DNA from: Pseudonocardia sp. DSM 110487
GTDB taxonomy: Bacteria; Actinomycetota; Actinomycetes; Mycobacteriales; Pseudonocardiaceae
Direction of reading: 5' to 3'
Length of the DNA: 64,000 bases
NCBI RefSeq assembly: GCF_019468565.1
Contig: NZ_CP080521.1
Coordinates: forward strand, 1,178,001 to 1,242,000
Shown here: positions 32,380-40,575 of the stretch, piece after piece
Numbering within the stretch: position 1 is the stretch's first letter
Layout: every line of letters begins with the position of its first letter
Notes under the pieces: model-generated
The model's database searches: none
What the model saw: only the letters and a program-made list of their open reading frames with translations
What the model was told of the DNA's origin: nothing
Translations under genes and position numbers: made by a program

Positions 32380-33654
32380 CTACGGGTTGGCCGGGCGCAG
32401 CGCGACGACCTCGCCGCCCCGCTGCTCCAGCAGCATCTCGCCGAGCGTGGCGAGCCGCACCGGGCCGGGTGGCCGGTCCACCGGGATCGTGCGCAGCTCG
32501 GCGCCGTCGGCGCCGAGCGCCCGCAGCCCGCCGGGCACCGGCACGAGCAGCTCGTCGGCGTAGGGGACGGCTGGGCCGAGTGCGTCCGGAGCGGTCCATT
32601 GCGGGGTGAGGTCCCGGCCGTCCAGCGCGATCGTCCGCGATCCGGTCCACCACGTGATCCGGTGGTCGAAGGTCGTGGTGGCCACGGCCCCACCCGGCGG
32701 ATCGGCGAGGTCGGGCTCCGGCACGTCCAGCGGGTTCTCACCCACCTGCTGGCCCGCGTGGTCGTACAGCAGCAGCCGAGGTGGTCCGGGCAGGGCAACC
32801 GCGACGCGCTCCGCGGACACCGCGACGATCACCGCTCCCGTACCGGGCAGCGGGACGGAGAAGTCGACCTCCGGCTCCTCCGCCCCCTTCTCCCCGTCGG
32901 TGGCCACGAGCGAGAGCCGGTCGCTTCCCTCGCCGGGACAGCGCTCCACCACGCCGAGCCGGTCGGCCCCGATCGCCGTGGACGCGTGGGTGCACTGCGG
33001 CCGCGGCTGCGCCTTGCCCTGCACCACGACGGGCACGGCGCCGTACTCGAGCGTCTTGACCAGGTCGCTGCGCATGACCTCCAGGTAGGCGGCGCCGGTG
33101 GCGACCACCGACGAGCCGGAGGCGAGTAGCCGGGTGCCCGGGCGCATGTCCGGGTTGCTCGCCGCGGCCCGCGCGCCGGTGTCCGGGCGCAGGGCCGTGA
33201 GCTCGCTGCACCACTGGGAACCCTCGGCGTACAGCGCGAGCACGCGGCCCGTGCCTTCGTCGGCGCGGGGGAACCCGGCCGCGACCGTGCACAACGGCCG
33301 GTCGCGCTCGTAGCTCCAGCGCTCGTCGCCGGTGAGCGCGTCGCGGCCGACGACGAGATCGCCGTCGCCCGTGACGACGGCCGGGCCGGCCACGACCGGA
33401 GCGGTCGTGGCACCGCTCTGTGCGCGCCACACCTCCGTGACGGCCGTGGGAACAGCTGCCGCGGCCGGTGGTGCGGTGATCGGCTCGGCAGCCGGACGGG
33501 AGGAGGTGTTGGCGGCGTCGCCCGTGACCCAGAGAACGGCGGTGACGCCGATCAGGACGACCGTGAGCGCCACCGCGGCGACCACGTCGCCCCGGCGCCG
33601 CCGCTCCGGCCGCACCCGCGGTGGGCGCGGCCGGTCACGGATTTCGGGCGCCAA
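32380..33654 (-). CDS. Membrane-anchored PQQ-like beta-propeller protein
   Basis: 424 residues. Basic N-terminus, one membrane helix (VVAAVALTVVLIGVTAVLWV, about 24-43), Pro/Ala linker, then repeated beta-propeller blades with motifs such as DALTGDERWSYERD and VVVTGDGDLVVGRDAL. Extracytoplasmic. Sits 23 bp downstream of the rhlE gene on the same strand, as does Rv3212 with Rv3211 in M. tuberculosis. Function unknown. Confidence 0.85.
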   Translation of the reverse strand: MAPEIRDRPRPPRVRPERRRRGDVVAAVALTVVLIGVTAVLWVTGDAANTSSRPAAEPITAPPAAAAVPTAVTEVWRAQSGATTAPVVAGPAVVTGDGDLVVGRDALTGDERWSYERDRPLCTVAAGFPRADEGTGRVLALYAEGSQWCSELTALRPDTGARAAASNPDMRPGTRLLASGSSVVATGAAYLEVMRSDLVKTLEYGAVPVVVQGKAQPRPQCTHASTAIGADRLGVVERCPGEGSDRLSLVATDGEKGAEEPEVDFSVPLPGTGAVIVAVSAERVAVALPGPPRLLLYDHAGQQVGENPLDVPEPDLADPPGGAVATTTFDHRITWWTGSRTIALDGRDLTPQWTAPDALGPAVPYADELLVPVPGGLRALGADGAELRTIPVDRPPGPVRLATLGEMLLEQRGGEVVALRPANP

Positions 33655-33677
33655 CCCGGCCGCCCCGCGTGCGGTGC

Positions 33678-35471
33678 TCAGCTGGCGGCCGCGTCCTGCG
33701 CCTGCGACTCGCCGTCGCCCTCCGCGTTCCCGCGGCGTCGGGCACCGGCACCACCGCGGCGCCTGCGGCGCCTGCGGGCGCCCTCATCGGCCCGAGAAGC
33801 GGCACCGTTCTGATCCGCGTCGGGTCCGGTCTGCGGTGCCGCGGGGGCTTCGGTGCCCTGCTCGGAAGCTGTGGCCTCGGCGGTGACGCCCGATCCGCTG
33901 ACCGTGATACCGCCCCGGCTGCGGGTGCGCACGCGTGGCCGGCGTGCCCGCGGGGCGACCACCTCGTCCTCGCCGCGCTGTGAGCCCGACTTGCGACGGC
34001 GCCGGCCGCCGTGGTCGCCCTCGGTATCGACGTATTCGGCATCCAGGCCCGCCCGGGTCCGCTTCGAACGCGGGAGCCTGCCCGTGGCGCTGGTGGGGAT
34101 GCTCAGGTCGCCGTAGAGGTGGTCGGACGTGGAGTAGGTCTCGACCGGCTCGTCGAGGCCGAGGCTCAAATCGTCGCTGATCATCTTCCAGCGCGGGATC
34201 TCGTCCCAGTCGACGAGGGTGACGGCCACGCCTTCCTTGCCGGCACGGCCGGTGCGACCGATCCGGTGGACGTAGGTCTTGGAGTCCTCCGGGCACTGGT
34301 AGTTGATCACGTGTGTGACGTCGGTGACGTCGATGCCGCGGGCCGCGACGTCGGTGGCCACCAGTACGTCGACCTTGCCGGAGCGGAACGCCCGTAGCGC
34401 CTGCTCGCGCGCGCCCTGGCCCAGGTCACCGTGCACGGCGGCAGCTGCGAAGCCGCGCTCCGCGAGGTCGTCGGCCACCCGCTGCACCGTGCGCTTGGTG
34501 CGCGCGAAGATCATCGTGAGGCCGCGTTCGTCGGCCTGCAGCACGCGGGTGAGCAGCTCGACCTTGTCCATCGCGTGGGCGCGGTAGACCAGCTGCTGGG
34601 TGCGCTCGTGGATGGAACCCTGGTCGGACTCCTCCGCGCGGATGTGCGTGGGCCGGGTGAGGAACGTGCGGGACAGCTGGATGATCGGGCCGGGCATCGT
34701 GGCCGAGAAGAGCATCGTGTGGCGCTTCTCGGGCAGCATCCGCATGATCCGCTCGACGTCGGGCAGGAAGCCCAGGTCCAGCATCTCGTCGGCCTCGTCG
34801 AGCACGAGGGCCTTGACCCGGCCCAGCACGAGGTGGCGCTGTTCGGCCAGGTCGAGCAGGCGGCCGGGCGTGCCGACGACGACGTCGACGCCCTTGCGCA
34901 GGGCGGCGAGCTGGGGCTCGTATGCCCGGCCACCGTAGATGGCCGTGACCCGCACTCCGAGGTGCTTGCCTGCGTCGGCGATGTCCTTGGCGACCTGCAC
35001 GCACAGCTCGCGCGTGGGCACCACGACGAGCGCCTGCGGGACGTCCTTGGTGCGGTCGGCCGCCTCGCCGTGCACGTCGGCGGCAGGCTGCTCGGACGGG
35101 GGCACGACGCGCTGCAGGAGCGGAACTCCGAAGCCGAGCGTCTTGCCCATGCCGGTGCGGGCCTGGCCGATGACGTCCTCGCCCGCGAGCGCCAGCGGGA
35201 GCGTGAGCTCCTGGATCGCGAACGTGCGCTCGATGCCGGCCTCTGCGAGCGCCTCGACGATCTCGGGCCGGACGCCGAGCTCGGCGAACGTGGGGGATTC
35301 GGGCCGGACCGGGGCTCCGGCCTGCAGGGGATGCGCCTCCACGACCTCGTCGGTCGGGTCGGCTGTGGGTGGGCTCTCGATAGCGCCGTTGTTTATTGAG
35401 GTGTCGCTTTCGACGGACAGGTTGATCGCCTCTCTCCGCGCACAGGAGCCCGAGGCCGGCTCGTCGACCAC
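33678..35471 (-). CDS. rhlE: DEAD-box RNA helicase (RhlE-type)
   Basis: 597 residues as drawn from the GTG at 35471. All helicase motifs are present: Q motif FAIQELTLPLAL, motif I ARTGMGKT, PTRELCVQV, TPGRLLDL, DEAD (in LVLDEADEMLDLGF), SAT, then domain 2 with ATDVAARGIDV and HRIGRTGRAG. Motif I has Met where Gly-Ser/Thr is common. C-terminal tail of ~150 residues is Arg/Gly-rich and basic (RRRRRRRGGAGARRRG), fitting RNA binding and RNP association. The start is uncertain: a GGAGAGAGG site lies before an internal CTG (near 35420) and none precedes 35471. Confidence 0.92.
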   Translation of the reverse strand: MVDEPASGSCARREAINLSVESDTSINNGAIESPPTADPTDEVVEAHPLQAGAPVRPESPTFAELGVRPEIVEALAEAGIERTFAIQELTLPLALAGEDVIGQARTGMGKTLGFGVPLLQRVVPPSEQPAADVHGEAADRTKDVPQALVVVPTRELCVQVAKDIADAGKHLGVRVTAIYGGRAYEPQLAALRKGVDVVVGTPGRLLDLAEQRHLVLGRVKALVLDEADEMLDLGFLPDVERIMRMLPEKRHTMLFSATMPGPIIQLSRTFLTRPTHIRAEESDQGSIHERTQQLVYRAHAMDKVELLTRVLQADERGLTMIFARTKRTVQRVADDLAERGFAAAAVHGDLGQGAREQALRAFRSGKVDVLVATDVAARGIDVTDVTHVINYQCPEDSKTYVHRIGRTGRAGKEGVAVTLVDWDEIPRWKMISDDLSLGLDEPVETYSTSDHLYGDLSIPTSATGRLPRSKRTRAGLDAEYVDTEGDHGGRRRRKSGSQRGEDEVVAPRARRPRVRTRSRGGITVSGSGVTAEATASEQGTEAPAAPQTGPDADQNGAASRADEGARRRRRRRGGAGARRRGNAEGDGESQAQDAAAS

Positions 35472-35740
35472 CGGCGCGGGGAGCGCTCAGATGGGAGAGC
35501 TGACGAGGCGCTGTACGCACATGTCGTTGCGGAGCCGACGCGCTCAGCACCGGCGACGCTCGTAGGCGCGCACCCGTCGTGGGCGCTGCGCTGGGCCCAT
35601 CTTAGCGGTTCGAGGGCTCGTGCGCGCTACCGCGGGCGGTCGCGAGGGCCGTCCGGGCCAGCCGCCCCGTGGCACGGGCGCCATCGAACCGATCATCGTG
35701 ACGTCGGTCACGGAGGCCGGGCGGGCATTAGGCTCGCGGC

Positions 35741-36409
35741 ATGGTGACTGCGCGGGCGGTGGACAAGGCCGTCGCGGACCGGGCGACGGTCGATCTCCTC
35801 GGCGTGCTGGCGTACGGGGAGCTGTCGGCGTTCGACCGCCTTGCCGAGGATGCGCGGCACGCGCCGACCCTCGGCGGTCGTGCCGCCCTCTCCGCGATGG
35901 CGGCCGCCGAGATCGGGCATTTCCGGCTGCTCGAGAAGCACTTGGAAGGGCTCGGGGTGGGAGTCGAGGACGCCATGCGTCCGTTCGTCGCCCAGTGGGA
36001 CGCCTACCACGCGTCCACGGCGCCGCGCAGCTGGCTCGAGTCGCTGGTCAAGGCGTACCTCGGCGACGGCCTCGCGGCGGACTTCTACCGCGAGATAGCC
36101 GGCTGGCTGCCCGGCCCCACCGGCGACCTGGTGCAACAGGTGCTCGCCGACACCGGCCACAGCGCGTTCGCCGAGCGCGAGGTGAAGGCGGCATGCGAGA
36201 GCGGGCGGCAGGTGCACGACCGGCTGGCCCTCTGGGGCCGCAGGCTGCTCGGTGAGGCGGTCACCCAGGCCCAGCAGATCGTGGCCGAGCGCGACGAGCT
36301 CGCCGAGTTCATCGTGTCCGGCTCCGGCGACCTGACCGGGATCGCCGCGTTGCTCAAACGCCTGCAGTCCAACCACGGCAAGCGGATGGCGAAACTCGGC
36401 TTGACGTAG
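35741..36409 (+). CDS. Ferritin-like fold protein
   Basis: 222 residues, helical. AYGELSAFDRLAEDARHAPTLGGRAALSAMAAAEIGHFRLLEKHL has the spacing of a diiron ferritin-like helix pair (Glu, then E-x2-H), and a second half FADTGHSAFAEREVKAAC-like helix pair follows. In M. tuberculosis the neighbour Rv3210c is of this type and is likewise divergent from the rhlE gene. May act as a tRNA-modifying or oxidase-like protein; function unproven. Confidence 0.8.
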   Translation: MVTARAVDKAVADRATVDLLGVLAYGELSAFDRLAEDARHAPTLGGRAALSAMAAAEIGHFRLLEKHLEGLGVGVEDAMRPFVAQWDAYHASTAPRSWLESLVKAYLGDGLAADFYREIAGWLPGPTGDLVQQVLADTGHSAFAEREVKAACESGRQVHDRLALWGRRLLGEAVTQAQQIVAERDELAEFIVSGSGDLTGIAALLKRLQSNHGKRMAKLGLT

Positions 36410-36509
36410 TTCGCCCACGGCAGAGCGCCCACGCCCTCTCGCGGCCCCGCGCTCGGCTAGCCTGGGCCGCGCATTCCAGCTCGGACGAACGTGACCAGGA
36501 GGTCCACCG

Positions 36510-36737
36510 GTGGAGGTCAAGATCGGCATCGCGGAGAGCGCGCGCGAGCTCGTGGTGTCCAGCGACCAGACGCCGGACGAGGTCCAGGCCCTGGTCGACG
36601 ATGCGCTCAAGGACGCGGACGGCCTGCTCCGCCTCGTCGACGACAAGGGTCGGCGCTACCTCGTCCGCGCCGCCCAGATCTCCTACGTGGAGATCGCCCC
36701 GGCCGCGGCAGGCCGCGTGGGCTTCGCGATCGGCTGA
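36510..36737 (+). CDS. DUF3107 protein (TB9.4 homologue)
   Basis: 75 residues, GTG start with AGGAGG 5-10 bases upstream. MEVKIGIAESARELVVSSDQTPDEV to AAQISYVEIAPAAAGRVGFAIG matches the whole length of the actinobacterial DUF3107 family (Rv3208A/TB9.4). Unknown function. In mycobacteria it is next to fasR; here fasR is 6.6 kb away. Ends at a strong terminator hairpin. Confidence 0.93.
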   Translation: MEVKIGIAESARELVVSSDQTPDEVQALVDDALKDADGLLRLVDDKGRRYLVRAAQISYVEIAPAAAGRVGFAIG

Positions 36738-36752
36738 CCTGCGGCTTTGCAG

Positions 36753-36798
36753 CTCGTGAGTGGATACGCGAGCTATGACGCGCGTATCCACTCACGAG
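36753..36798. terminator. Perfect 18-bp stem bidirectional terminator
   Basis: CTCGTGAGTGGATACGCG at 36753-36770 and its exact complement at 36781-36798, with a 10-base loop. Lies between the convergent DUF3107 and DUF4873 genes, 16 and 6 bp from their stops. Confidence 0.75.
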
Positions 36799-36804
36799 GT
36801 CTCT

Positions 36805-37128
36805 TCAGTCCGTGAGATCCGGTTCGTCGATCCGGAACGGAGGGGTGCCGACGCCGGTCAGGCGGTAGCGGCCCCACGGGTCCACGTCGCCGATGCGGGC
36901 CTCTGCGCGCCCGGTCTCGGTGCGCAGTTCGACCGTGCCGCTCGAGATCTCCCGCTGACCGTCCTCGACCCGGACCCGGCCGAACCAGTGCAGGCGCCCG
37001 TCGTGCGGCTCGTGCCGGGCGTCCAGCCGCACCTGGACGGCGAGCTCCCGGCCGTCGACGGTGAGAACGGCAGGGCCGGTGTAGCCCTCGTCGTGGTCGT
37101 CATGATCAGGCGCGTCGTGTTCAGGCAT
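36805..37128 (-). CDS. DUF4873 domain protein
   Basis: 107 residues. EGYTGPAVLTVDGRELAVQVRLDARHEPHDGRLHWFGRVR is the DUF4873 signature, often found as a C-terminal extension of FAD monooxygenases; here it is a free-standing protein with an acidic His-rich N-terminus (PEHDAPDHDDHDEG). Overlaps the 3' end of the upstream TetR gene by 8 bp, so the two are cotranscribed. Function unknown. Confidence 0.85.
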   Translation of the reverse strand: MPEHDAPDHDDHDEGYTGPAVLTVDGRELAVQVRLDARHEPHDGRLHWFGRVRVEDGQREISSGTVELRTETGRAEARIGDVDPWGRYRLTGVGTPPFRIDEPDLTD

Positions 37129-37801
37129 GGTCGACCTCCGAGGCTGGCGCCGGGAACGGGGCCGGCCGGTCGGCCATCGCGATGACGCCCGAGATGCCGC
37201 CCCAGATGAGGGTGGTCAGGTAGTCGGTGAGCGCGGTGCGGCTCATCGTGCGGCGTTCGAGCCACCAGTCGCCCGCGCTCTGCACCATTCCCACGAGCCC
37301 CTGCGCCCACGCCTCCGCGCCGCCGGAGTCGAGGCCGAGCGCGCGCACCCGCTCGCCGATGATCATGGCGAGAAGGCGGGCGATCCGCTGGCGGGCATCC
37401 TCGACGATCTCGGCCCCCGCCTCCCGCTCGATCGGGTGGTGCACCACGAATCGCCACAGCTCCGGCTCGGCCTCGATGCCCGCGAGGAAGGCGTCGATGA
37501 CGCCGCGGATGAGCTGGATGGGATCCCGGTTCGGGTCCATCTCGGGCGCCATCCGGTTGAGCAGCATCTCGGCGGCTTTCTCCCCGACCGCCCGCTGCAG
37601 GTCGGCGCGGTCGGTGAAGTGCCGGTAGAGCACCGGTTTGGTGATCCCGGCCGCCGCCGCGAGCTCCGCGACGGACACTCCTGGCCCGTGGGCGCGCACC
37701 GCCTCGATCGCGGCCTGCACCATCTCGGCCCTGCGTTCGGCTCGTCGCTGCTGCCGCTCTGCCGATATCCCCGGCTTGACACGGCGCTCATCAGGATGCA
37801 C
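37121..37801 (-). CDS. TetR-family regulator
   Basis: 226 residues from the GTG at 37801; longer in-frame starts up to 37867 overlap the divergent SDR gene and the operator. HTH AERRAEMVQAAIEAVRAHGPGVSVAELAAAAGITKPVLYRHFTDRADLQRAVGEKA, then a TetR_C domain (WRFVVHHPIEREAG, GLVGMVQSAGDWWLERRTMSRTALTDYLTTLIWGGISG), a pattern seen in actinobacterial regulators of lipid or oxidoreductase genes. Divergent from the SDR/AurF operon with overlapping palindromes between, so it probably represses that operon. Confidence 0.92.
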   Translation of the reverse strand: MHPDERRVKPGISAERQQRRAERRAEMVQAAIEAVRAHGPGVSVAELAAAAGITKPVLYRHFTDRADLQRAVGEKAAEMLLNRMAPEMDPNRDPIQLIRGVIDAFLAGIEAEPELWRFVVHHPIEREAGAEIVEDARQRIARLLAMIIGERVRALGLDSGGAEAWAQGLVGMVQSAGDWWLERRTMSRTALTDYLTTLIWGGISGVIAMADRPAPFPAPASEVDHA

Positions 37802-37810
37802 GGTACTTGT

Positions 37811-37831
37811 GGTAACAGTTACCGGCGGTAA
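37811..37831. promoter_or_regulatory. Overlapping palindromic operators of the TetR/SDR divergent promoter
   Basis: GGTAACAGTTACC (37811-37823) and TTACCGGCGGTAA (37819-37831) are both perfect palindromes and share GTTACC/TTACC, giving three GGTAAC-type half-sites in 21 bp. Lies between the GTG of the TetR gene and the ATG of the SDR gene. Confidence 0.65.
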
Positions 37832-37860
37832 CACGCAAGTGTCGTCTGGAGGCTGGTTCG

Positions 37861-38736
37861 ATGGCACGGACAGAGGCGTCCACCGGGACGCCCGGCCGGG
37901 TGCTCGTCACCGGAGCGGCAGGCGGCTTCGGTTCACCCACCCTGACGCGGCTGCGGGAGCAAGGCGCGCGGGTTGTGGGCCTCGACGTGGCCGGCGGCGC
38001 ATACGAGAGCGGCGGCGTCCTCACCTGCGACATCACCGATACCACTGCCGTCGAGGCGGCCGTCGGCGAGGCGGTGCAGCGGCTGGGCGGGCTCGACGCG
38101 GTCGTGCACTACGCCGGCATCGGTATCCCGAACGACGCGGGCGGCCCGCTCGAGCCCGACGCGCTGCGCGTCATCGACGTCAACCTGCTCGGCGCGTGGC
38201 GCGTCACGGCGGCCGCGCTCCCGGCGCTGCTCGCGAGCCGGGCCGAGCGGGGCGGGCAGCGTGGACGCGCCGTCTTCGTCGCGAGCGAGCTCGCGTACGT
38301 CACGCTGCCTTTCGTCTCCGCCTACAGCGTCGCGAAGCGCGGGATGGCGGCCTACGCCGACGCACTGCGCCTGGAGTACGGCACGGAACTGCACGTCAGC
38401 ACGGTCTACCCCGGCTACGTGCGCACGGGGATCCACGCCGCTGGGCGTGAGATCGGGCTGACGCTGGAGGGTCAGGTGCGCCGCGAGGAGGTCGAGGACG
38501 TCGTCGGCACCGTGCTGCGGACGCTCGCCGCCCCACGGCCTCCGCGCGACACCGCGTGCACCCGCGCCGGGAACCTCGAGCTGTGGGCAGGCCGCCACCT
38601 GCCGGGTGTTGTCGGTGCGGCCGCCGCTCGCCGGATCCGCAAGCAGGCCGCCGCGGGGCGGTTCGACGATTCGCCGCTCGCGGCCGGCCTCGTCGCACGA
38701 TTGACCGGTCGCATCCCTGAGAGGAGCCCGCGATGA
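37861..38736 (+). CDS. Short-chain dehydrogenase/reductase
   Basis: 291 residues. Rossmann motif VLVTGAAGGFGSPTLTRLREQGARVVGLD, NNAG equivalent VVHYAGIG, catalytic Ser around FVASELAYV and YxxxK in SAYSVAKRG. Classical SDR; cofactor likely NAD(H) because an Asp follows beta-2 (GLDVAG). Overlaps the AurF-type gene by 4 bp (ATGA). Possibly acts with that oxygenase and the hydrolase at 40576 on one substrate. Confidence 0.92.
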   Translation: MARTEASTGTPGRVLVTGAAGGFGSPTLTRLREQGARVVGLDVAGGAYESGGVLTCDITDTTAVEAAVGEAVQRLGGLDAVVHYAGIGIPNDAGGPLEPDALRVIDVNLLGAWRVTAAALPALLASRAERGGQRGRAVFVASELAYVTLPFVSAYSVAKRGMAAYADALRLEYGTELHVSTVYPGYVRTGIHAAGREIGLTLEGQVRREEVEDVVGTVLRTLAAPRPPRDTACTRAGNLELWAGRHLPGVVGAAAARRIRKQAAAGRFDDSPLAAGLVARLTGRIPERSPR

Positions 38737-39626
38737 ACGTCAAGACGGTGAACGACCGCGAGGCGACGGCGGAGCGGCTGCTCCGCTCGTCGCTGGACCA
38801 CTCCTACGAGCCCAGCATCGACATCGACTGGGAGGCCCCGCTCTCCGACGGCACGTGGGGGATGCCACCGCACCGGGTCTCGCTCTACGGCACCGAGCTG
38901 TGGGATGGCCTCACCGAGGAGCAGCGGCGCACGCTGTCGGTGCACGAGGTCTGCAGCATCGCCCGCATCGGCCTGTGGTTCGAGATCATCCTCATGCAGA
39001 TGCTGCTGCGCTACGCCTACGACCGCGACCCGCGCCGCCAGCACATCCAGTACGCCCTCACCGAGATCGCCGACGAGTGCCGGCACTCGATCATGTTCGC
39101 GAAGATGACCGAGCGGTACGGCGTGCCCGACTACGCACCACGGCGCATCACCCACGAGCTCGGGCGGTTCTTCAAGACCGTCGCCTACGGACCGGCGATG
39201 TTCGCGGGCACGCTCTTCGTGGAGGAGATCCTCGATCAGCTGCAGCGGGAGGCGATGCGCGACGACACCGTGCAGCCGCTCACCCGCATGGTCAACCGGA
39301 TCCACGTGACCGAGGAGGCCCGGCACGTCCGCTACGCCCGCGAGGAGCTGACGCGGATCATGCCGAAGACGAACGCCGCGCAGCGCGCGCTCGCCCGTTA
39401 CCTGTCGGCACGGGTGGCGTTCGTAGTAGCCCGCAACCTGATCCACCGCGACGTCTACAAGTCCGTGGGCATCGACCCGGCCGTCGGCCACAAGGTGGCA
39501 CTGGCCAACCCGCACCACCAGGAGATGCTGCTCTGGTCGGCGCGCAAGCTGGTGCCGTTCCTGCGGGAGCAGAAGCTCATCGGCGGACCGAGCGAGGTGC
39601 TCTGGCGCAAGGCGCACCTCGTCTGA
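38733..39626 (+). CDS. AurF-family diiron N-oxygenase-like protein
   Basis: 297 residues, ATG overlapping the SDR stop. Two carboxylate-His metal motifs are visible, EIADECRHSIMF and VTEEARHVRYAREE, with further Glu in FEIILMQ and FVEEILDQ, as in p-aminobenzoate N-oxygenase AurF and related diiron enzymes. The family oxidises aryl amines or hydroxylates other substrates. Its TGA stop overlaps an ATG (TGATG) that begins a relic copy of the hydrolase start found at 40576. Confidence 0.88.
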   Translation: MNVKTVNDREATAERLLRSSLDHSYEPSIDIDWEAPLSDGTWGMPPHRVSLYGTELWDGLTEEQRRTLSVHEVCSIARIGLWFEIILMQMLLRYAYDRDPRRQHIQYALTEIADECRHSIMFAKMTERYGVPDYAPRRITHELGRFFKTVAYGPAMFAGTLFVEEILDQLQREAMRDDTVQPLTRMVNRIHVTEEARHVRYAREELTRIMPKTNAAQRALARYLSARVAFVVARNLIHRDVYKSVGIDPAVGHKVALANPHHQEMLLWSARKLVPFLREQKLIGGPSEVLWRKAHLV

Positions 39627-39651
39627 TGACGACCGCGCGATCCGTCCCCGT
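39626..39651 (+). pseudogene. Duplicated 5' fragment of the alpha/beta-hydrolase gene
   Basis: ATG ACG ACC GCG CGA TCC GTC CCC encodes MTTARSVP, the same eight residues that begin the hydrolase at 40576, with only two synonymous differences. The reading frame then diverges. The copied ATG overlaps the AurF stop, which is where a coupled hydrolase gene would be expected. It therefore marks the left junction of the inserted CPBP gene. Confidence 0.7.
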
Positions 39652-39662
39652 CACCGTGGGAG

Positions 39663-40550
39663 ATGTTGTCGCGCCTGCGTCTGTCCGGTCATGCTGGCGC
39701 GGTGAGCGCAGGTGCGACGACCCCCGGCAGTTTCGAGGGCCGGTCCGCCGAGCGACCTGCCTGGAACCGGCTGCTGGCCGCGGCGCTGGTGATGGTCTCC
39801 GCGGTCGCGTTGTTCGGCCTGCAGGAGCGGCTGATCGGGTACGCGCTGATCGTCGCGGGTCTGGTCGTCGCGGCGGTGGCGGACCGCGTGCTGCTGCGAC
39901 ACCTGATCCTCATCTCCGCGGGCCTCGTCGTCATCAGCACGATGTCGCTGGCTGCGGACCTGAGCAACGCAGGCATGGCCCGTTTCGCGATCACCCTGTC
40001 GACGGCGGTCGCCCTGCCCTACGCCCTTTCCCGGTGGTGGTATCGGGAGGACATCATCAAGTTTCCGGTCGGAACCGGAAAGCGGTGGAGCCGGTTCGAG
40101 TTCGGCTACCTGGCGCTGGTGGTCGTCGCGGGCTACCTGATCCTCCCGGTGTACTTCCTCGGCTCGGGCGCCTACCGGAACTGGCCCGACGTCTCCGGCG
40201 CCGATCAGATCATCCGGCTGTTCATCGGCGTCAATGGCGTCGGGCTGTGGGACGAGCTGTTCTTCATCTGCATCGTCTTCACCCTGCTCCGCCACCACTT
40301 CCCGTTATGGCAGGCGAACCTGCTGCAGTCCGTGGTGTTCGTCTCGTTCCTCTGGGAGCTGGGCTACCGCGGCTGGGGTCCGCTGCTCACGGTGCCCTTC
40401 GCCCTGCTGCAGGGCTACATCTTCCAGCGCACCCGGTCATTGCCGTACGTGGTCACCGTGCACCTGACCTTCGATGCCATCATCTTCGGCATCCTCGTGC
40501 ACGCCTACAACCCCGCCCTGGCGGACATCTTCCTGACCGATCCCCGATAG
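39663..40550 (+). CDS. CPBP-family intramembrane protease-like protein
   Basis: 295 residues from the ATG at 39663; a GTG at 39702 (MSAGATTPGS) is also possible and neither has a clear ribosome site. Seven to eight membrane helices. VGLWDELFFICIVFTLLR carries the Glu of motif 1 (usually EExxxR, here DE), WELGYRGWGPLLTVPFALLQGYIFQRT is motif 2-like, and VTVHLTFDAIIFG has the His of motif 3. So a member of the CPBP (Rce1-like) group, with an atypical first motif. Bracketed by a duplicated hydrolase start, which suggests it was inserted into the SDR-AurF-hydrolase operon. Confidence 0.78.
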   Translation: MLSRLRLSGHAGAVSAGATTPGSFEGRSAERPAWNRLLAAALVMVSAVALFGLQERLIGYALIVAGLVVAAVADRVLLRHLILISAGLVVISTMSLAADLSNAGMARFAITLSTAVALPYALSRWWYREDIIKFPVGTGKRWSRFEFGYLALVVVAGYLILPVYFLGSGAYRNWPDVSGADQIIRLFIGVNGVGLWDELFFICIVFTLLRHHFPLWQANLLQSVVFVSFLWELGYRGWGPLLTVPFALLQGYIFQRTRSLPYVVTVHLTFDAIIFGILVHAYNPALADIFLTDPR

Positions 40551-40575
40551 CGAGCGAGAAGGCACGCCTCCTCAC

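Noticed and set aside
33678..35471. GTG at 35471 as a certain start for rhlE
   Set aside because: No ribosome site; a GGAGAGAGG lies before an internal CTG near 35420, so the start is left open rather than fixed.
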